Origin: an alpha proteobacterium IMCC14465
Lineage (GTDB): Bacteria > Pseudomonadota > Alphaproteobacteria > RS24
DNA: 64,000 nt
Reading direction: 5' to 3'
Assembly: GCA_000293845.2 (NCBI GenBank)
Contig: ALYF01000002.1
Span: 422,596 to 486,595 of the forward strand
Position numbers and translations under genes: made by a program. A model generated the notes under the pieces. It had not been told where the DNA came from. It worked only from the letters and a program-made list of their open reading frames with translations, and did not search any database. Below, piece after piece: positions 44,480 through 53,044 of the stretch. Positions within the stretch are counted from its first letter, which is position 1. Each line of letters begins with the position of its first letter.

Positions 44480-45459
44480 CCGATGCAGATAACAGCAAAA
44501 TAACACCGATTGCACCGCTTGACTCAGCCTCCCGAACGCTGGATGCCGAAATTGCGGGGCTGGAAAAGCTTAAAGCGAGCCTCTCGGAGGATTTTGTTGC
44601 TTCTGTTGAGATGCTGGCAGGCGTGCGTGGTCGCATCATCATTTCTGGTATGGGGAAAAGCGGGCATATCGGGCGTAAAATTGCTGCCACACTTGCCTCC
44701 ACGGGTACGCCAGCACAATTTGTGCATCCTGGCGAGGCCAGTCACGGCGATTTGGGGATGATTACAGCGCAAGACATTGTGCTGGGACTATCATGGTCCG
44801 GCGAAACACCCGAATTGGGAAATCTGCTTGCCTATGTTAAGCGCTTCAAAATTCCGCTTATTGGCATCACATCTAATCCAAATAGCGCGCTGGGCGAGGC
44901 GGCGACGGTCTGCCTCACCCTGCCCAAAGCTGAAGAAGCCTGTCCCTATGGCCTTGCGCCCACAACATCCACCACAATGCAACTCGCCATGGGAGATGCC
45001 TTGGCGGTCGCGCTTCTCCAGCGGCGCGGCTTCACCAATATGGATTTCAAGAGCTTCCATCCCGGCGGCAAGCTTGGCGCCGGATTGATGATTCTGAACG
45101 ATATTATGCATAAGGCGGACATGCTGCCCCTCTGTGAGGGTTCTATGCTGATGTCAGAAGCCCTTATGATAATGACGGGAAAAGGCTTTGGATGTTTGGG
45201 GGTTATCAACATGCAAGGCGATCTGACCGGCATCATCACTGATGGTGATTTGCGCCGTCATATGGGAACAGACTTACTGGATAAAACCGCAGAAGATATC
45301 ATGACAAAAAGTCCGAAAACAGTTTCAGATAATATGCTTGCAGCCGAAGCACTTGCTGTCATGAATGACAATAAAATTCAAAGTCTTTTCATTTGTGAAG
45401 GGTCAAAACCTATCGGCCTTATCCATTTGCACGATTTGCTCCGCGCCGGGGTTGGCTAG
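44476..45459 (+). CDS. kdsD: Arabinose-5-phosphate isomerase (KpsF/GutQ type)
   Basis: A 327-residue protein with an N-terminal SIS domain (RIIISGMGKSGHIGRKIAATLASTGTPAQFVHPGEASHGDLG, then LSWSGETPELGNLL) and two C-terminal CBS domains from about residue 205. It converts ribulose-5-phosphate to arabinose-5-phosphate for Kdo synthesis, so it supports LPS or capsule. Its pairing with galU fits envelope sugar supply. Confidence 0.93.
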   Translation: MTDADNSKITPIAPLDSASRTLDAEIAGLEKLKASLSEDFVASVEMLAGVRGRIIISGMGKSGHIGRKIAATLASTGTPAQFVHPGEASHGDLGMITAQDIVLGLSWSGETPELGNLLAYVKRFKIPLIGITSNPNSALGEAATVCLTLPKAEEACPYGLAPTTSTTMQLAMGDALAVALLQRRGFTNMDFKSFHPGGKLGAGLMILNDIMHKADMLPLCEGSMLMSEALMIMTGKGFGCLGVINMQGDLTGIITDGDLRRHMGTDLLDKTAEDIMTKSPKTVSDNMLAAEALAVMNDNKIQSLFICEGSKPIGLIHLHDLLRAGVG

Positions 45460-45475
45460 GCTTTATAGTGCCCCC

Positions 45476-46126
45476 TTAAGAAGTCACTGAACAGCTCACA
45501 CCCGTACCACCCAGTCCACAATATCCGTTGGGGTTCTTCCCCAAATATTGCTGATGATACGCTTCCGCATAATAAAAATGAGGCGCATCTATAATTTCAG
45601 TCGTGATGGGCCCATAACCGGCTTGTTGAAGTTTTGCCCCAAACTGACTTTTTGTCTCCAGAGCCAATTTATTTTGCGTCTCCGAAAATGTATAGATGCC
45701 GGAGCGGTATTGCGTACCGAAATCATTACCTTGCGCCATGCCCTGTGTCGGGTCGTGGTTTTCCCAGAAAATTTGCAATAATTTTTCATAGCTGACAGTG
45801 GCAGGGTCAAAAATAACGCGAACAACTTCATTATGTCCCGTCATGCCGGAGCAAACTTCTTCATATGTCGGATTAGGTGTGAGACCGGCCGCATAACCAA
45901 CCTGTGTCGAAAACACATCCGCATTTTCCCAAAACTTTCTCTCTGCCCCCCAAAAGCACCCCATACCAAACATTGCGAAATTAGCATTCTCCGGCCAAGG
46001 TTCTGTCAAAGGCGTATCAAGAACGAAGTGTTTACCCGATAAAGTTAACGCCGCATCACGTCCGGCGAGAGCCTCATCAGCACTTGGCAATTCCGCTTTT
46101 TTTCGCATCAAATTAAACACCATCAT
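45476..46126 (-). CDS. msrA: Peptide-methionine (S)-S-oxide reductase
   Basis: A 216-residue Msr[15 protein letters not shown] holds the catalytic Cys, and [57 protein letters not shown] and [22 protein letters not shown] supply the rest including resolving cysteines. It repairs oxidised methionine. It follows the MlaF-like gene by 37 bases; a weak CCTAA/TTAGG dyad stands between. Confidence 0.95.
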   Translation of the reverse strand: MMVFNLMRKKAELPSADEALAGRDAALTLSGKHFVLDTPLTEPWPENANFAMFGMGCFWGAERKFWENADVFSTQVGYAAGLTPNPTYEEVCSGMTGHNEVVRVIFDPATVSYEKLLQIFWENHDPTQGMAQGNDFGTQYRSGIYTFSETQNKLALETKSQFGAKLQQAGYGPITTEIIDAPHFYYAEAYHQQYLGKNPNGYCGLGGTGVSCSVTS

Positions 46127-46163
46127 TTACCTCACACTGTTTGGGACATAACCTAAACCTAAC

Positions 46164-46940
46164 TTAGGATATAGTTTCAGCAAGGCGAATATCCGACTGA
46201 ATTGTTTCAATCGGGCCATCTCGTTGCCCTTCAAGCAATTGTCGAAGCCAAGGGTTCTTATCGTCCCGCGCTGCTTGAGATGTCCCATGCCACCGCATAC
46301 ATCCTTCATGCAAAACTGCAATTTCATCATAGGCTTCGTGAATATTAACCATATTACCGGTCACAGAAATCACCGTTGCCCCGCGTTTCTCGACAAGACC
46401 TTTAATCATGCGGTCAATCTTCGCCGCCAAAATCGGGTCTAAACCGGCTGTGGGATTATCCAGCAATAAAATATCTGGATCCGTCGCAATTGCTCTGGCA
46501 AGTCCAACTCGTTTTTGCATGCCACCAGATAAATCCGCCGGCGTCAAAATAGCATTTTCTTCAGGCAAGCCAACTTTGGGCAATAATGCCTCAGCCTGTG
46601 CGCGTGCCGCCCGCCGTCCCATACCATCCGCCATCAATCGAAAGGCGATATTTTCCCAGACGGTTAGGCTATCAAACAACGCATTTTGTTGAAACAACAT
46701 ACCAATGCGGTGATTCAGCTCTTTGGGTCTTTGCGCCGCCGCACCAACATCGACACCATCTATTTTAATGACACCATCTGATGGGGCATAAAGACCGACA
46801 AGGCATTTCAAAAGCACAGATTTACCCGCAGCCGCCGGACCAATAAGCGCGAGTGAGCGCCCCTGCTTTAGAGACAAATCTACTTTGTCCAGTGCGACAA
46901 GATTATCAAAATTTTTGCTGACAGACTCAATCTGCAACAT
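46164..46940 (-). CDS. MlaF-like ABC ATPase with substituted catalytic residues
   Basis: A 258-residue ABC ATPase closest in style to MlaF (Ttg2A): LVGLYAPSDGVIKIDG, FQQNALFDSLTVWENIAF and DLSGGMQKRVGLARAIATDPDILLL. Walker A GPAAAGKS (34-41) and signature LSGGM (137-141) are intact. However, the Walker B glutamate is Asn (LLLD161-N162-PTAGLDP) and the H-loop His is Gly (VTG195-NM for VTHDM). Both changes normally abolish hydrolysis, so it may be a non-hydrolysing or regulatory partner. No MlaE/MlaD genes are adjacent. It overlaps the B12-type ATPase gene by 14 bases as the last cistron of that operon. Confidence 0.85.
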   Translation of the reverse strand: MLQIESVSKNFDNLVALDKVDLSLKQGRSLALIGPAAAGKSVLLKCLVGLYAPSDGVIKIDGVDVGAAAQRPKELNHRIGMLFQQNALFDSLTVWENIAFRLMADGMGRRAARAQAEALLPKVGLPEENAILTPADLSGGMQKRVGLARAIATDPDILLLDNPTAGLDPILAAKIDRMIKGLVEKRGATVISVTGNMVNIHEAYDEIAVLHEGCMRWHGTSQAARDDKNPWLRQLLEGQRDGPIETIQSDIRLAETIS

Positions 46941-47778
46941 TTTTTACAGCTCCATGTTCAACCTGGTGGGCTTTCCCTGAAGGGATAATATAAGACCCTT
47001 TGTCAGTCCTGCCAAATTCTGCCTCAACATTAAACACTGACAATAAGTTTCTCTGCGTCAACACATCGTCCGGGAGGCCTAAGGCTACAATCTTACCGGC
47101 TGACATCAAAACCAACCGATGGCTCAATCTCGCAGCAAGCGTCAGGTCATGCACAATGGTGACAATGATCTTACCGCGCCGCGCCTCTTCCTGCAAAAGC
47201 GCAGAAAGCTGCAACTGACGTTCAGGGTCAAGCGACGTAAACGGCTCATCCACGAGTAAAACATCCGCATCAGTCGCCAGCAAACGCGCGAGCATAAGCA
47301 TCGCCTGCTCCCCGCCAGACAGCGCCAAAACAGATTTATCCGCATAGGCCGACACGCCGCACCGCCTCATAGCTTCTTCAATTTTGGTCTCATCAACACG
47401 ATTTGTATGGAAGCTCTCCCCATGCGGCAACCGCCCCAGCGCAACAACCTCCCGCGCCAGCACAGGCCAATGCACAGCTTGAAACTGAGGTAAATACGCA
47501 ATTTTTCTGGCACGCAACTCAGGGAGGGATAAAACATCCCTGCCTCCGTCATAGAGAACATCCCCTGAATTGGGGGTCAATAAACCCGCAAGACATTTAA
47601 GCAATGTGGTTTTGCCTGCTCCATTTGGACCAATAAGACTGACCACTTCACCGGCATGAAGGCTTAATGACACCCCATCGAGTGTCTTGTCTAACGTATC
47701 ACCATGATCACGATAGCGATGCGACACATCCATGACGTCAACAGTTTTCAGAGTGTCACGGCTTACCATTTTTGCCAT
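46927..47778 (-). CDS. B12/iron-siderophore-type ABC ATPase (BtuD/FecE-like)
   Basis: A 283-residue FecE/BtuD-type ATPase with all canonical motifs: GPNGAGKTTLLKC, Q-loop PQFQAVHWPV, LSGGEQ, LLVDEPFTSLDP and IVHDL. It should energise the FecCD-type permease encoded at 51002-52027. Its place in the cobalamin-riboswitch operon with btuB supports B12 uptake. It overlaps the BtuF-like gene by 16 bases. Confidence 0.88.
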   Translation of the reverse strand: MAKMVSRDTLKTVDVMDVSHRYRDHGDTLDKTLDGVSLSLHAGEVVSLIGPNGAGKTTLLKCLAGLLTPNSGDVLYDGGRDVLSLPELRARKIAYLPQFQAVHWPVLAREVVALGRLPHGESFHTNRVDETKIEEAMRRCGVSAYADKSVLALSGGEQAMLMLARLLATDADVLLVDEPFTSLDPERQLQLSALLQEEARRGKIIVTIVHDLTLAARLSHRLVLMSAGKIVALGLPDDVLTQRNLLSVFNVEAEFGRTDKGSYIIPSGKAHQVEHGAVKNVAD

Positions 47779-48680
47779 CTTTCAGCATTATTGAGTTGCG
47801 GTACACAGGCAGGATTTAAAATCTCTCCAATAATTTGCGCCGACTCCAAAAGCCGCGGGCCGGGGCGATTAAAAAAGTGATTACCATTAACAATATAGAC
47901 TTCACCCTCTTGCACTGCCCTAAGGGATTGCCATCGTGAATCTGGTGTCAAAGCACTGAGCTCTTCACGCGCCCGCGCAATGTCAAAACCACACGGGCCA
48001 ACAATAATCACATCCGGGTCAGCTGTATGAACATCGTCCCAGTCGATTGTTGGTGAATGACGCCCGCTTTCTCCCAACACAACATCCCCGCCGCCATAGG
48101 AGATGATGTCCGGCATCCAGTTTCCTGCCCCCATAAGCGGGACTGTCCATTCCATGAAAAATACAGATTTACGCTTCTTACCCGAAACCGCTTTGGCAAG
48201 ATTTTCAAACCCCACTCGCATCTCTGTAATAAGCGCTTCCCCGCGCGGCTCACAGGCCAATGCTTTGGATAGATTGCGAATATCCATCATCACATCATTC
48301 AATGTCATGGGTTCCAGAGATACGAGCTTTGGCGATACATTCTGCTGGCTCATCCAGTTCTGCAGGGCAGCTTCCACGTCACCAAGACTGACCGCACATA
48401 ATTCGCATTGTGACTGGGTAACAATCACATCAGGCGCCAATTCAGCAAGCCTCTCTGCATCCAGCATATAAACAGACACGCCCTGCTCCACAAGACTTCG
48501 CACATCGGCATCAATCGTGGCGGCTTGTGCCATCGGATTCATTTTTGGCTTCGTCAAAACAGGTAAATCACTCAGCCCAAGCGGCCAGTCACATTCATGT
48601 GACCGACCAACGAGGTTCTCTTGATACCCTAAAGCGCAAACCAATTCCGTTGCGCTTGGGAGAAGGGAAACAATTTTCAA
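47763..48680 (-). CDS. BtuF-like cobalamin-binding protein lacking a signal peptide
   Basis: A 305-residue protein of the helical-backbone substrate-binding fold (COG0614): IVSLLPSATELVCALGYQENLVGRSHECDWP, DVIVTQSQCELCAVS, FFMEWTVPLMGAGNWMPDIISYGGG and DPDVIIVGPCGFD. There is no signal peptide: the conserved domain starts at residue 2, and the only upstream sequence in frame runs into btuB. The start is TTG with a strong GGAGG five bases upstream. Such cytoplasmic family members are common in B12 loci, and may salvage or sense cobalamin; their role is not settled. Confidence 0.82.
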   Translation of the reverse strand: MKIVSLLPSATELVCALGYQENLVGRSHECDWPLGLSDLPVLTKPKMNPMAQAATIDADVRSLVEQGVSVYMLDAERLAELAPDVIVTQSQCELCAVSLGDVEAALQNWMSQQNVSPKLVSLEPMTLNDVMMDIRNLSKALACEPRGEALITEMRVGFENLAKAVSGKKRKSVFFMEWTVPLMGAGNWMPDIISYGGGDVVLGESGRHSPTIDWDDVHTADPDVIIVGPCGFDIARAREELSALTPDSRWQSLRAVQEGEVYIVNGNHFFNRPGPRLLESAQIIGEILNPACVPQLNNAERWQKW

Positions 48681-48703
48681 AAATGCCTCCTTAAAATCAG
48701 CAT

Positions 48704-50632
48704 TTAAAAATCAAATCTGAGACCAAGATTAAACGATCTGTCAGACGAACCAAAACCATAAGCCGTCTGATATTCCTCATCCAGCAGATTGACAATCTTA
48801 CCCTCAATTTTAGCCTGAGGGGTAATTTGATAATGGGCGCCAAAATTCACCAGATTGTAATCATCAAGGTCCACCTGAACAGACGGGAAAGCGTTGAAAT
48901 TAGTGTCAATCACATCACGCACCGCCAATACGGAAAGATTTGTAGTAAGTTTCTCGTTCATTCTGGCAGTTATCGTCATGTTTAGACTATGCCGTGGACG
49001 CCTAATCTCGCGATTACCATTGGACAGCTTCGGGTCTTGATAGGTGTAATTCGTCGCAACATTAACACGCGCACCAAGCGCCAAATCCGCGGTCAATTCC
49101 ACCCCTTCATACTTGCTTTCACCTAGTTGTTGAACATATTTACCATTCGAATAACCGATGAGATTATCCAGCGTAATTTCAAAAACACTTGCTGAGACAG
49201 CGACACCCTCGCCATTATCATAAATAATCCCGATATCCTGACTGACGCTTTCCTCCGGTTCGAGATTTACATTCCCGCAAAGGCCATCTTGACAGAAAAT
49301 ACTTTTGCCAAATTGTTCATATAGGCTTGGTGAACGAAAACCTGTTCCGTAGGTAGCGCGCAATTTCAGTGCTGAGGTCAATTCTTTCAACACAGTCACA
49401 CGGCCTGTTTCATGCTTACCGAACTCTTCCTGGTCATCAATCCGGGCAGCAAAAGTCAAATACAAATCCGACATGACCCCTGATAAAGCCCCAGATATTG
49501 GCATATTCTGCGGCATAATCTGCGGCATAATCTGCCACAGAATATGCGCGGACTGGTTTTCAGCTTCATAGGTTTCAGAACCATCATTATATTCCTCAGT
49601 TTCCATCTCTAAACCAAACAGAAACTGGCTGCTCTCGCTCAGCGCATAATGGCCCTTATAAACAACCATGTCGCGCGTACCTTCGGTTGACAGCGTTGAA
49701 AAAGCCGACACAGATTTGTTTTCATCTTTTGTGGTCACAAGACTTAGCTCATGGCGGATATTGTCTCCCTGATACGCAACGCCAAGCTTGGCGTTAAGGC
49801 TCTCAAACGCAGTTGTGTCATGAGCATCGACAGGTACATAATCGTCATGGTTCACATCGCTATCGACATAGCGGATGGATAGATTGAGGTCGACATTATC
49901 GGATAAAGCCAATCCAAAGCGCCCGATAGCTGAAATATATTCATACCCATCATCTTCGGTATTGCCGTCATTCTCATCAGCCGAGGAGAACCCATCACTT
50001 TCAGAAAAATTCAAAGCAACGCCATAATCAAGACTGGAAAGGCGCCCAGCCGCAAAACCCGAAACACTGTAGCTGTCATAGCTACCAGCTTCCACGGACA
50101 GGCTTTGCCTTGTCGCCCCCCCATAGGCTGTGAACATGCTGACGACACCGCCAACCGCCTCACTGCCGTAAAGCACCCCGTGCGAGCCGCGCAAAACCTC
50201 GACACGTTCAAGACCCAAAGTGGTGATATGTGCCCATTCTGCTTGCTGACTGACCGGACTATTCAGTTGAATACCGTCCAGTTGCACAACTGTATATTTC
50301 CCAGTGAGACCACGCAGAAATACATTTGAACTCGTCCCCACCCCGCCGGATGAATAGCTACTCACCCCGCTAACACGTTGTAAAATATTTTGCAGGCGGG
50401 TTTCCTGATAAGTCAGAAAGTCTTCCTCATCCAGAACAGAAACCGACGCGCCGATTTGATCAGCCTTGGTCGGTATACCGGTTGCAGAAACAACAATTTC
50501 ATCAACTGGTTCATCAACTGTCTCATCAACTGGCTCATCAACCGGTTGTGCAAGAACCTCGGGTGATAAAATCCAAATAAACAAACAGGGTAAAAAACAA
50601 ACTAAAAATAAGTCGCGACGTAATTGTCTCAT
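48704..50632 (-). CDS. btuB: TonB-dependent vitamin B12 receptor
   Basis: A protein of about 642 residues. Signal peptide to VLA-Q; TonB box DEIVVSATG; plug domain with RVSGVSSYSSGGVGTSSNVFLRGLTGKYTVVQLDGIQLN and ERVEVLRGSHGVLYGSEAVGGVV; beta-barrel ending in FNLGLRFDF. It imports cobalamin across the outer membrane. The ATG at 50632 is preferred because GGAGA stands six bases before it; an ATG four codons earlier does not fit. The cobalamin riboswitch upstream fixes the substrate. The mature N-terminus carries four PVDE-like repeats, an odd low-complexity linker. Confidence 0.93.
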   Translation of the reverse strand: MRQLRRDLFLVCFLPCLFIWILSPEVLAQPVDEPVDETVDEPVDEIVVSATGIPTKADQIGASVSVLDEEDFLTYQETRLQNILQRVSGVSSYSSGGVGTSSNVFLRGLTGKYTVVQLDGIQLNSPVSQQAEWAHITTLGLERVEVLRGSHGVLYGSEAVGGVVSMFTAYGGATRQSLSVEAGSYDSYSVSGFAAGRLSSLDYGVALNFSESDGFSSADENDGNTEDDGYEYISAIGRFGLALSDNVDLNLSIRYVDSDVNHDDYVPVDAHDTTAFESLNAKLGVAYQGDNIRHELSLVTTKDENKSVSAFSTLSTEGTRDMVVYKGHYALSESSQFLFGLEMETEEYNDGSETYEAENQSAHILWQIMPQIMPQNMPISGALSGVMSDLYLTFAARIDDQEEFGKHETGRVTVLKELTSALKLRATYGTGFRSPSLYEQFGKSIFCQDGLCGNVNLEPEESVSQDIGIIYDNGEGVAVSASVFEITLDNLIGYSNGKYVQQLGESKYEGVELTADLALGARVNVATNYTYQDPKLSNGNREIRRPRHSLNMTITARMNEKLTTNLSVLAVRDVIDTNFNAFPSVQVDLDDYNLVNFGAHYQITPQAKIEGKIVNLLDEEYQTAYGFGSSDRSFNLGLRFDF

Positions 50633-50652
50633 ATTTATCTCCATACAGAATT

Positions 50653-50670
50653 GACCGGAAGATTCCGGTG
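50653..50670 (-). promoter_or_regulatory. Expression-platform hairpin before btuB
   Basis: ACCGGAA and TTCCGGT form a tight dyad between the riboswitch and the btuB ribosome-binding site, about 20 bases before the start. No T-run follows, so control of translation is more likely than termination. Confidence 0.4.
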
Positions 50671-50732
50671 CTCTTATTTGTCGTCTGTAACGGAAATACC
50701 GTCCTCCTCAGTGCATCCCGCCTGAAGAAAGT

Positions 50733-50910
50733 ACGACCATATATGGCAGGTTTCCTGGCTTGCGTATCAACATGTTTTGTCGCCTTCCCCTTTCGGGTGA
50801 CATATGACAAACACTTCTCGCCTACAGTTGCGGGAGCAGCTACAGAGTTGGTCATAACGACCTTACTGTATTCCCTTTTACCCCCTTCACGGGGCACCAA
50901 ATATGTAACG
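50733..50910 (-). ncRNA. Cobalamin riboswitch (RF00174-like)
   Basis: Reading the minus strand, GGTGCCCCGTGAAGGGGG, AAGGGAAT, CTGCTCCCGCAACTGTA and the B12 box AGCCAGGAAACCTGCC (50760-50745) appear in the correct order and spacing. Outer arms near 50905 and 50735 can pair. It should repress btuB and the genes after it when adenosylcobalamin is bound. Confidence 0.95.
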
Positions 50911-51001
50911 TCTAGCTTACCTGATTGAAAATAACGGTCAAGGTGAGCCACTCAAAAAGGGAAAAGATGAATTATTAAGCCGATTAAGCCGATTGAGTCG
51001 A

Positions 51002-52027
51002 TTAAGCCGATTGAGTCAGGCCTCGGCCACGTAAAAGCAAATAGATGAAAAATGGTACGCCCAGCAAGGCTGTCACCACACCAAGCTTTAACTCCGTCAT
51101 AGTTGGCAAAAGCCGTATCAGAAAATCGGCGCTCACCAGAAGAATAGCGCCAAAAATCGCAGATGGCAGAAGCGCACGAGACGGCATATAACCAAAAAAT
51201 GGGCGTATAATATGCGGCGCAACAAGCCCAACAAACCCGATGACACCGGCAACAGCCACCGAACCGCCAATCGCCAGCGCCATACCAACTGCAAGTTGAA
51301 CTCTTAGCCGTAAAATATTTGCACCCAGACTAAAAGCCGTATCCTCGCCGAGAATTAGGGCATCGAGTTTTTTACCCGTGGTCAGCATCAAGCCACAGCC
51401 AATCAGAATAAGCGGACATGCTAAAACAACATGGCTCCAAGACCGGTTTTCAAGCGACCCAAGAAGCCAATAAGTAATTTCCAGTGCGGCAAAGTAATTA
51501 TCTGACAGATTAAGCGAAAGAGAAATCCCTGACCCCGCAAAGGCACTAATCGCAAACCCTGCTAAAATCATGCGCAACGTATCGCCCTGCTGACCTGCCA
51601 GCATAAATAACAGGATAACGGACACCAACGCACCGGCACTCGCCATAAGCGGCACAGCGAAAGAAAGGGTACCTGTCAAACCAATATAGATAGCCATTAC
51701 AGCCCCCAAGGCCGCGCTGTTAGCGGCACCCAAAATGGATGGCTCGGCGAGACCATTTTGTAAAAGCCCCTGAACCGCGGCGCCACTCAGGCCAAGCGCA
51801 AAACCAATAAGTATCGCCAGCACAAGGCGCGGGGCGCGTATTTCAGACAGAATAAGGGCATTCAGCGTGTCATCTGCATTTCCTGTTCCGGCGGCATCAT
51901 TATCCAAAAGCCAGCGCATCATATCGCCCGGCGCAATGAACTCGCCCCCCAGCATGAGGGATGCAAAACCCGTCAGCAATAATATGCTGACCAGTATCAC
52001 CAAATTTCTAGAGTCTTTACGTGGCAT
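51002..52027 (-). CDS. FecCD-family ABC permease (BtuC-like)
   Basis: A 341-residue polytopic permease of the FecCD/BtuC family: SEIRAPRLVLAILIGFALGLSGAAVQGLLQNGLAEPSILG is the family signature and GVIGFVGLVAPHIIRPFFGY the coupling region. It should form the B12 (or Fe-siderophore) channel with the ATPase at 46927-47778. Unusually, it lies upstream of the riboswitch, so it would be on a different regulatory unit from btuB. It is divergent from the exported BtuF-like gene. Confidence 0.9.
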   Translation of the reverse strand: MPRKDSRNLVILVSILLLTGFASLMLGGEFIAPGDMMRWLLDNDAAGTGNADDTLNALILSEIRAPRLVLAILIGFALGLSGAAVQGLLQNGLAEPSILGAANSAALGAVMAIYIGLTGTLSFAVPLMASAGALVSVILLFMLAGQQGDTLRMILAGFAISAFAGSGISLSLNLSDNYFAALEITYWLLGSLENRSWSHVVLACPLILIGCGLMLTTGKKLDALILGEDTAFSLGANILRLRVQLAVGMALAIGGSVAVAGVIGFVGLVAPHIIRPFFGYMPSRALLPSAIFGAILLVSADFLIRLLPTMTELKLGVVTALLGVPFFIYLLLRGRGLTQSA

Positions 52028-52126
52028 GTCGTGACCCTAATCGTCTCTATTTTTCTCTTCAAGTTTAAAAGGCCACAAAATCACTTCATGCTGGACTTTC
52101 GAAACGGGAAATGCCAACAAAAAATA

Positions 52127-53044
52127 ATGGCAACCCTGAAGCATATATCTCTTGTCGTTTTATTCGCTGTCATAAGCGTGTGTTTTCACGACTTCTCCAG
52201 AGCGGCTGAGCTGCAAAATAAAAAAGCACCACACGCCACCTATCTGCCGCGTATTGCCAGCCTTAATCTCTGTGCAGATGCTTATTTAATGGCCTTTGCC
52301 AAGCCTGAGCAGATTTTGAGTCTGACACCGCAATCTTCCGATCCTAGCCTGTCGGCCTTTGTTGAAGAAGCGACAAACTTTCCGGTCTCAGCCGGGCGCC
52401 TTTCAGAAATTTTGAAAAAGCATCCGGATATTATCATCATCAATAATTATTCGCCGCCGCCCAACCCAGCCTTGATGAACAAGCTTGGAATCAAAATTAT
52501 CAAACTTGATGCGGCCGACAATTATCAAGCGGCGCGACAAGAAATCCTCACTCTTGGTCAGGCAATTAACCGCCTTGAGGCAGCAAAAGCTTACCTCGCA
52601 AAACTCGACAAGGCGTTGGAAGTTACGCGACAATCTGAGCTGACATATTCGCCCCGCCTTATAAATTATCAAAGGCGCGGCATTGTCGTTGGTGAAAATC
52701 ATATATTAGACGACATCATCCAGCTTGCCGGCGCGCAGAATTTAGGGCGCGATATTGGTGAAACCATCGGACCAATGTCATTAGAAAACCTGATACGTCT
52801 GCAACCAGATTATGTTTTGAGCATATCTGAAAAAGATAAAAAGACGGCTACATCCGAAGATCGCGGGTCTGAAATATTGCAACATCCAGCCTTACAAAAA
52901 ATGTTTAGCACTGAACGGCATATTTACATTCCCCAGAATTTAACGGTTTGTGCAGGGGCAACAACGCCAAAAGCCGTGGCTCATCTTATTAATTCTTTAC
53001 AATCCGCCAGCTTAAGTTCCAAGACCCAGCATATTTTTGAGTGA
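52127..53044 (+). CDS. Periplasmic BtuF-like ABC substrate-binding protein
   Basis: A 305-residue exported binding protein. MATLKHISLVVLFAVISVCF... is a signal peptide, followed by PRIASLNLCADAYLMAFAKPEQILSLTPQSSDPSL, HPDIIIINNYSPP and IGPMSLENLIRLQPDYVLS of the COG0614 fold. I choose the ATG at 52127; a GTG 96 bases earlier would put 32 odd residues before the signal peptide and leave no room for a divergent promoter. It probably delivers cobalamin to the permease encoded on the other strand. Its 3' end overlaps the convergent hypothetical gene by 33 bases. Confidence 0.82.
   Translation: MATLKHISLVVLFAVISVCFHDFSRAAELQNKKAPHATYLPRIASLNLCADAYLMAFAKPEQILSLTPQSSDPSLSAFVEEATNFPVSAGRLSEILKKHPDIIIINNYSPPPNPALMNKLGIKIIKLDAADNYQAARQEILTLGQAINRLEAAKAYLAKLDKALEVTRQSELTYSPRLINYQRRGIVVGENHILDDIIQLAGAQNLGRDIGETIGPMSLENLIRLQPDYVLSISEKDKKTATSEDRGSEILQHPALQKMFSTERHIYIPQNLTVCAGATTPKAVAHLINSLQSASLSSKTQHIFE

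Noticed and set aside
52031..52126. GTG start for the exported BtuF-like protein
   Set aside because: It would place 32 residues before the signal peptide and leave three bases to the divergent permease gene.
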